Positions 31,704 to 34,451 of a stretch of DNA of 34,451 nt are shown one piece after another. Every line of letters starts with the position of its first letter. The first letter of the stretch is position 1. Below the pieces are notes generated by a model. That model did no database searches. It saw nothing but the letters and a program-made list of their open reading frames with translations, and was not told the DNA's origin. The position numbers and the translations under genes were made by a program. The stretch is taken from contig CAYWGR010000038.1 in assembly GCA_964458015.1 (NCBI GenBank), positions 1-34,451 on the forward strand, in the 5' to 3' direction. This DNA comes from CAYWGR01 sp964458015. Lineage in GTDB: Bacteria > Planctomycetota > Planctomycetia > Pirellulales > Thermoguttaceae.

Positions 31704-32462
31704 TCACGACCGGCGACGCCGCCAAGCATAGGCCAACAAACCGAACAGGCTTGAGCCAAGAAGGATCAAGGCGGACGGTTCCGGCACTGCCGACAAGCTC
31801 AGATTATCGAATGTATAGCCAGCCGGGTCCTGACCACCATCCATTTGAAAATGGATCGCAATGGTGCCGATAGTAGGCGTGGCGCTTGTGAAACTATACG
31901 AATGCCAAGGTGATGTATTCGTATCGAGATACCAATCAGCCTTCCATGCGGGGGCTGTTGTGTCCAAGACAACGGAGTACTTATGAGTCGTCCCCGCGGT
32001 CACATTCGTGACATTGGCGAGACCATCACCTCCAAAGAGTCCAGGCCCGTCTCCCTTGTAGACTTTACCCTGATCGGTCACAAGCGTAATGCCGTAGCCG
32101 GTATTCCACAAGTCGCCGCCTGTAGCGGCATAGCCAAATGCAATCCAACTGCCGTTGGGAGTACTGACCGTTGGAGCGGCGGCCATCTCAAACGACAGTG
32201 TATAGATCTTTCCAGCTACGGCATTAAATGGCAGGTAAGCAAAGCCACCGCCATTGTCCGCTTTGCCGCCTACGATGTAGCCGGCGCCGGTCCAGGATGC
32301 CCCGCCGGAAGTAATATCCGGTGCATGTCCAGTCAATGTCGTGCCATCCGTGGCGGTAAAAGTATCCTGATAGATAACCGTTTCGGCTTGTGTCGGAAAG
32401 GCCATGCCAAACACCAGAAATGCCGAAACGAACGCAATCATGCATATTCGTTTTCTTATCAT
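31704..32462 (-). CDS. PEP-CTERM protein, beta-sandwich type
   Basis: An exported 252-residue protein with signal peptide (about 1-26, IAFVSAFLVFGMAFPTQA). It is followed by one predicted beta-sandwich with alternating Gly/Thr/Ser strands (IYQDTFTATDGTTLTGHAP ... WTGAGYIVGGKADNGGGFAYLPF ... YTFDNLSLS). It ends with a textbook PEP-CTERM tail: VPEPSALILLGSSLFGLLAYAWRRRRS. Exosortase is expected to cut at the PEP motif and release or attach the protein to the extracellular matrix. The body resembles carbohydrate-binding lectin folds, but no ligand residues can be named. It sits in a same-strand row of PEP-CTERM genes. Confidence 0.88.
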   Translation of the reverse strand: MIRKRICMIAFVSAFLVFGMAFPTQAETVIYQDTFTATDGTTLTGHAPDITSGGASWTGAGYIVGGKADNGGGFAYLPFNAVAGKIYTLSFEMAAAPTVSTPNGSWIAFGYAATGGDLWNTGYGITLVTDQGKVYKGDGPGLFGGDGLANVTNVTAGTTHKYSVVLDTTAPAWKADWYLDTNTSPWHSYSFTSATPTIGTIAIHFQMDGGQDPAGYTFDNLSLSAVPEPSALILLGSSLFGLLAYAWRRRRS

Positions 32463-32552
32463 AATTTTCTCCCGTTACATCATTAATGATCCGTTAGTAG
32501 AAGATGCCACGCACTCAAATCCGTGATTTACTTTCGTGCATGTATTTTTCTT

Positions 32553-33254
32553 CTATTTCCTCTTGCGCCAAGCGTACGCTAGCAGACTGAGTAGGCTGAT
32601 ACCAAGGAGTATAATGGTCGATGGCTCGGGTATGGCTGAAACCGAGGCGTTATCGATGCAACCGTACCCGCCGGAATTGCTGAACGTCAGCGTGGCCGTA
32701 GTGTCGGAGTCCGGCGTGAAGGTGTAGCCGAACTGCTGCCAACCCGCGGGAGTAGCGCCCGTACCGATCGGCGTCAAACCGCTGGCTGTCGATGAAAGGG
32801 TTCCGCTGGCGCCGCCGGCCGCCAAGGTAATCGCCGCCGTGATTGTATCTTGGCCGTTAGCACCATCGGCGCGGATGCCTGACCAGAAGCTCACCTCGTA
32901 GGTCGTGTTCTTCGTAACCGCAAACGATTGCGATACGGGGCCCAACGAGGACACATTTTCAAGCTCGATAAACCGCTGGCCGTCTTGCGCCGTGCCAAAC
33001 TGGCTGCCGTTGTTGAAATACCAATAGCCGGGGAATTCCGCGGTTCCCACCGTGGTCCATCCCGTAATATCGCCATTCTTGGTCCCGGTGAACAAGCCAT
33101 TGGTAAACGTGTCGTTGGGCACCAGGATCGAATCTTCAAAACTACCGTTGGTCAACAAGTTGGTCGCAAACGCCGGCGACGCGCAGAAAAGCAACCCAAG
33201 CAGCGCCGATACTGCACCCCACCGACTTCCCCGCTTCAAAAACTGAACGTTCAT
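32553..33254 (-). CDS. PEP-CTERM protein, DUF642/CBM-like body
   Basis: An exported 233-residue protein from ATG 33254, which has AGAAGGA eight bases upstream; ATG 33263 is three codons earlier but too close to that site. Signal peptide to about residue 31 (SALLGLLFCASPAFA). The body begins NLLTNGSFEDSILVPNDTF and continues ITGWTTVGTAEFPGYWYFNNGSQFGTAQDGQRFIEL, the pattern of DUF642-type carbohydrate-binding jellyrolls. The end is IPEPSTIILLGISLLSLLAYAWRKRK, a canonical PEP-CTERM signal nearly identical in its helix to the neighbouring gene (both end LLAYAWR-R/K). That similarity suggests duplication or shared sorting constraint. Confidence 0.88.
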   Translation of the reverse strand: MNVQFLKRGSRWGAVSALLGLLFCASPAFATNLLTNGSFEDSILVPNDTFTNGLFTGTKNGDITGWTTVGTAEFPGYWYFNNGSQFGTAQDGQRFIELENVSSLGPVSQSFAVTKNTTYEVSFWSGIRADGANGQDTITAAITLAAGGASGTLSSTASGLTPIGTGATPAGWQQFGYTFTPDSDTTATLTFSNSGGYGCIDNASVSAIPEPSTIILLGISLLSLLAYAWRKRK

Positions 33255-33299
33255 AACCTTCATCCTTCTGAAAAGAAATGCAAATAGTCATTCACAGGT

Positions 33300-33316
33300 C
33301 TCGGAACCGTTCCGAG
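33300..33316. promoter_or_regulatory. 17-bp palindrome upstream of a PEP-CTERM gene
   Basis: CTCGGAAC and GTTCCGAG flank a single C, an exact odd palindrome 46 bases before the PEP-CTERM gene start. This is a good position for an operator overlapping the promoter of the downstream minus-strand genes. No T-run follows, so a terminator for the FecR/LamG gene is less likely. Confidence 0.4.
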
Positions 33317-33378
33317 GAATTATCCCGGCCGAAACGAACCGCAAAACGCATCTTATCCGCCGAATCTACTTAGCTTTG

Positions 33379-34451
33379 TTACCTCCTTCCTGCTTCGTAC
33401 ATAGCCATGATTTCCGCCTCACTCATCGGCCGTGCAAGGATCACCATTTCATCCATGCGTCCGACAAGGCCCCGCTCGAACTTGCCATTGAGCCCCCACC
33501 AATTCCCGATATGCGCCGCTTGGAAGCGGGCGGAATAATCCTTGGGCACTTCTCCCTCGAAAACCTTCTTCCCGTCCAAGTAACAGGCCCCATACCGGCG
33601 CGACGGATCGGCAACGACGGCCACGTGCCGCCAGCGATTCAAACCGCGCTCTTGCCACGGAAGAACGGCCGGCGTTCCAAATCCACTATGAGCCGTGGCG
33701 CCAAATTGAATTTGCCCGTCCGGCGTCACTTGCAACGCACCCTGGCAGTTGTCGTCGGCCCAATCGTCGACCAGCAAGCAACAACTGCAATATGAGTCAT
33801 TGACATAGAGAATCGCCACCCAGGTGGCAATCGTTGATTCTTTCAATTCGCCGGGAATACTTACTCGCACCCTGGCCAGATCGCCGTCGAACTCCAAAGC
33901 ATCCTTGCCGAGCATACGGCCCGTGGTCCAGCGGGCTCCCTTGATCTCTCCGTTGAGAGATACATCAGGGTTCCTCGTCTGCCCATGCAACAGATTCGGA
34001 GAATCCTTCCGTTTTTGGAAATCGTAGTAAACCACCAAGGCGGGATCGCGGCACAACTGGGATACATAGTTTTGCCAACGCTCCAAAGGCTTGTACTGCT
34101 GTTCTTTTGCCATTGGCAGAGGCGGCACATTGCGAACAAACGCCGGTGATTTGATCGCGACGCGCTGCGCCGTGGCAATCCGCTGATCGCCGGCAATCTT
34201 AACCTCGGCCGATTCATTGGCCGTCAAGCGAATCGGCTCGCCCGTAGGTTTGCCCGATGTTCCGGCCTGAACGCAAACCGCGCCGCGATACACGTGGGCC
34301 AGCGTCATGCCTGATTCTTGCACCTCGACGCCAAACTCCGTGCCCAGGTCGGTGACCGTGGCCGTCGGCGTTCGCACGGCGAACACAGGGGCGAGGGATT
34401 GGGGGCGGGGGGCGGGAGAAGGCGAGGGATTAGGGATTAGGGATTGGGGAT
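33379..34451 (-). CDS. FecR/LamG-domain protein, partial (5' end beyond window)
   Basis: The frame is open to the window edge, so the N-terminus is missing. The visible part starts with a Pro-rich segment, then the C-terminal half of a FecR domain (TPTATVTDLGTEFGVEVQESGMTLAHVYRGAVCVQ). A linker follows, and then a LamG/concanavalin-like domain from about the middle to the end (YYDFQKRKDSPNLLHG, ARWTTGRMLGKDALEFDGDLARVRVSIPGELKESTIATWVAILYVNDS, RWRHVAVVADPSRRYGACYLDGKKVFEGEVP, GLVGRMDEMVILARPMSEAEIMAMYEAGRR). In planctomycetes such FecR-LamG proteins usually follow an ECF sigma factor gene and act as its membrane-bound partner, so one may lie just beyond the edge. The first visible codons derive from a tandem repeat. 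Confidence 0.85.
   Translation of the reverse strand, partial: PQSLIPNPSPSPAPRPQSLAPVFAVRTPTATVTDLGTEFGVEVQESGMTLAHVYRGAVCVQAGTSGKPTGEPIRLTANESAEVKIAGDQRIATAQRVAIKSPAFVRNVPPLPMAKEQQYKPLERWQNYVSQLCRDPALVVYYDFQKRKDSPNLLHGQTRNPDVSLNGEIKGARWTTGRMLGKDALEFDGDLARVRVSIPGELKESTIATWVAILYVNDSYCSCCLLVDDWADDNCQGALQVTPDGQIQFGATAHSGFGTPAVLPWQERGLNRWRHVAVVADPSRRYGACYLDGKKVFEGEVPKDYSARFQAAHIGNWWGLNGKFERGLVGRMDEMVILARPMSEAEIMAMYEAGRR
34391..34451. repeat. GGGATTA-type tandem repeat inside the FecR frame
   Basis: The last 60 bases of the window consist of GGGATTGGGG and GGGATTAGGGATTA words with a G-rich middle. On the minus strand they are read as AATCCCTAATCCCT and coded as Pro/Ser-rich residues ahead of the FecR domain. 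The word set resembles tandem repeats normally found between genes. Confidence 0.65.

Overview
The window looks like chromosome of a planctomycete, most likely of the Pirellulales type. That rests on protein families that together are characteristic of the group: a DUF1559 pseudopilin-like protein with the terminal H-X9-DG motif, a YTV-repeat secreted protein, DUF1080, PEP-CTERM proteins, a FecR/LamG protein, Tat-exported Gfo/Idh/MocA and PHP-like proteins, and a Ser/Thr kinase with an N-terminal helical extension. No rRNA, tRNA, CRISPR array, transposase or phage gene was seen. The placement is by family recognition only.

Layout. 1-5.6 kb (minus): an envelope pair lptD-dgkA, separated by one base, followed by ilvN and ilvC of branched-chain amino acid synthesis (no ilvB here). 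6.0-6.9 kb (plus): a RelE-type toxin, its antitoxin and a small lipoprotein. 6.9-9.2 kb (minus): a GT39/PMT-like membrane glycosyltransferase and an exported DUF1080 protein. 9.5-10.4 kb (plus): a Tat-exported PHP-like protein. 10.5-13.3 kb (minus): an unusual BRCT-MerR-TPR protein and the YTV protein. 13.8-15.5 kb (plus): a lipoate ligase-like protein and a Gly/Met-rich secreted protein ending at a strong terminator. 15.6-20.2 kb (minus): a coiled-coil protein with six 40-residue repeats, thioredoxin, a Ser/Thr kinase with a degenerate receiver domain, and a 94-aa protein. 20.5-24.0 kb (plus): a large exported protein with a glycosidase-like core and a membrane-anchored partner. 24.1-27.5 kb (minus): an unknown protein and a membrane pyrophosphatase. 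27.8-34.5 kb (minus): a one-directional run of surface genes, from a FecR/LamG protein through two PEP-CTERM proteins, a PEP-CTERM SGNH hydrolase and a Gfo/Idh/MocA oxidoreductase to a DUF1559 protein and a lipoprotein.

Two themes stand out. First, many products act in or beyond the envelope: outer-membrane assembly, undecaprenol/lipid phosphorylation, wall-type repeat proteins, exported sugar enzymes and PEP-CTERM cargo. The 27.8-34.5 kb run is the best candidate for an incompletely described system. I infer a signal-responsive surface polysaccharide module whose sigma factor would lie just past the right edge; the exosortase is elsewhere. Second, the gaps carry several families of short word-like inverted or tandem repeats, and at three places (end of ilvN, start of lptD, upstream part of the FecR gene) the repeat runs into the reading frame. 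This suggests that repeat DNA has been co-opted as protein ends.

Start codons were moved downstream from the longest frame wherever a Shine-Dalgarno sequence or signal peptide argued for it. All functional assignments come from motifs read by eye; no database search was possible.
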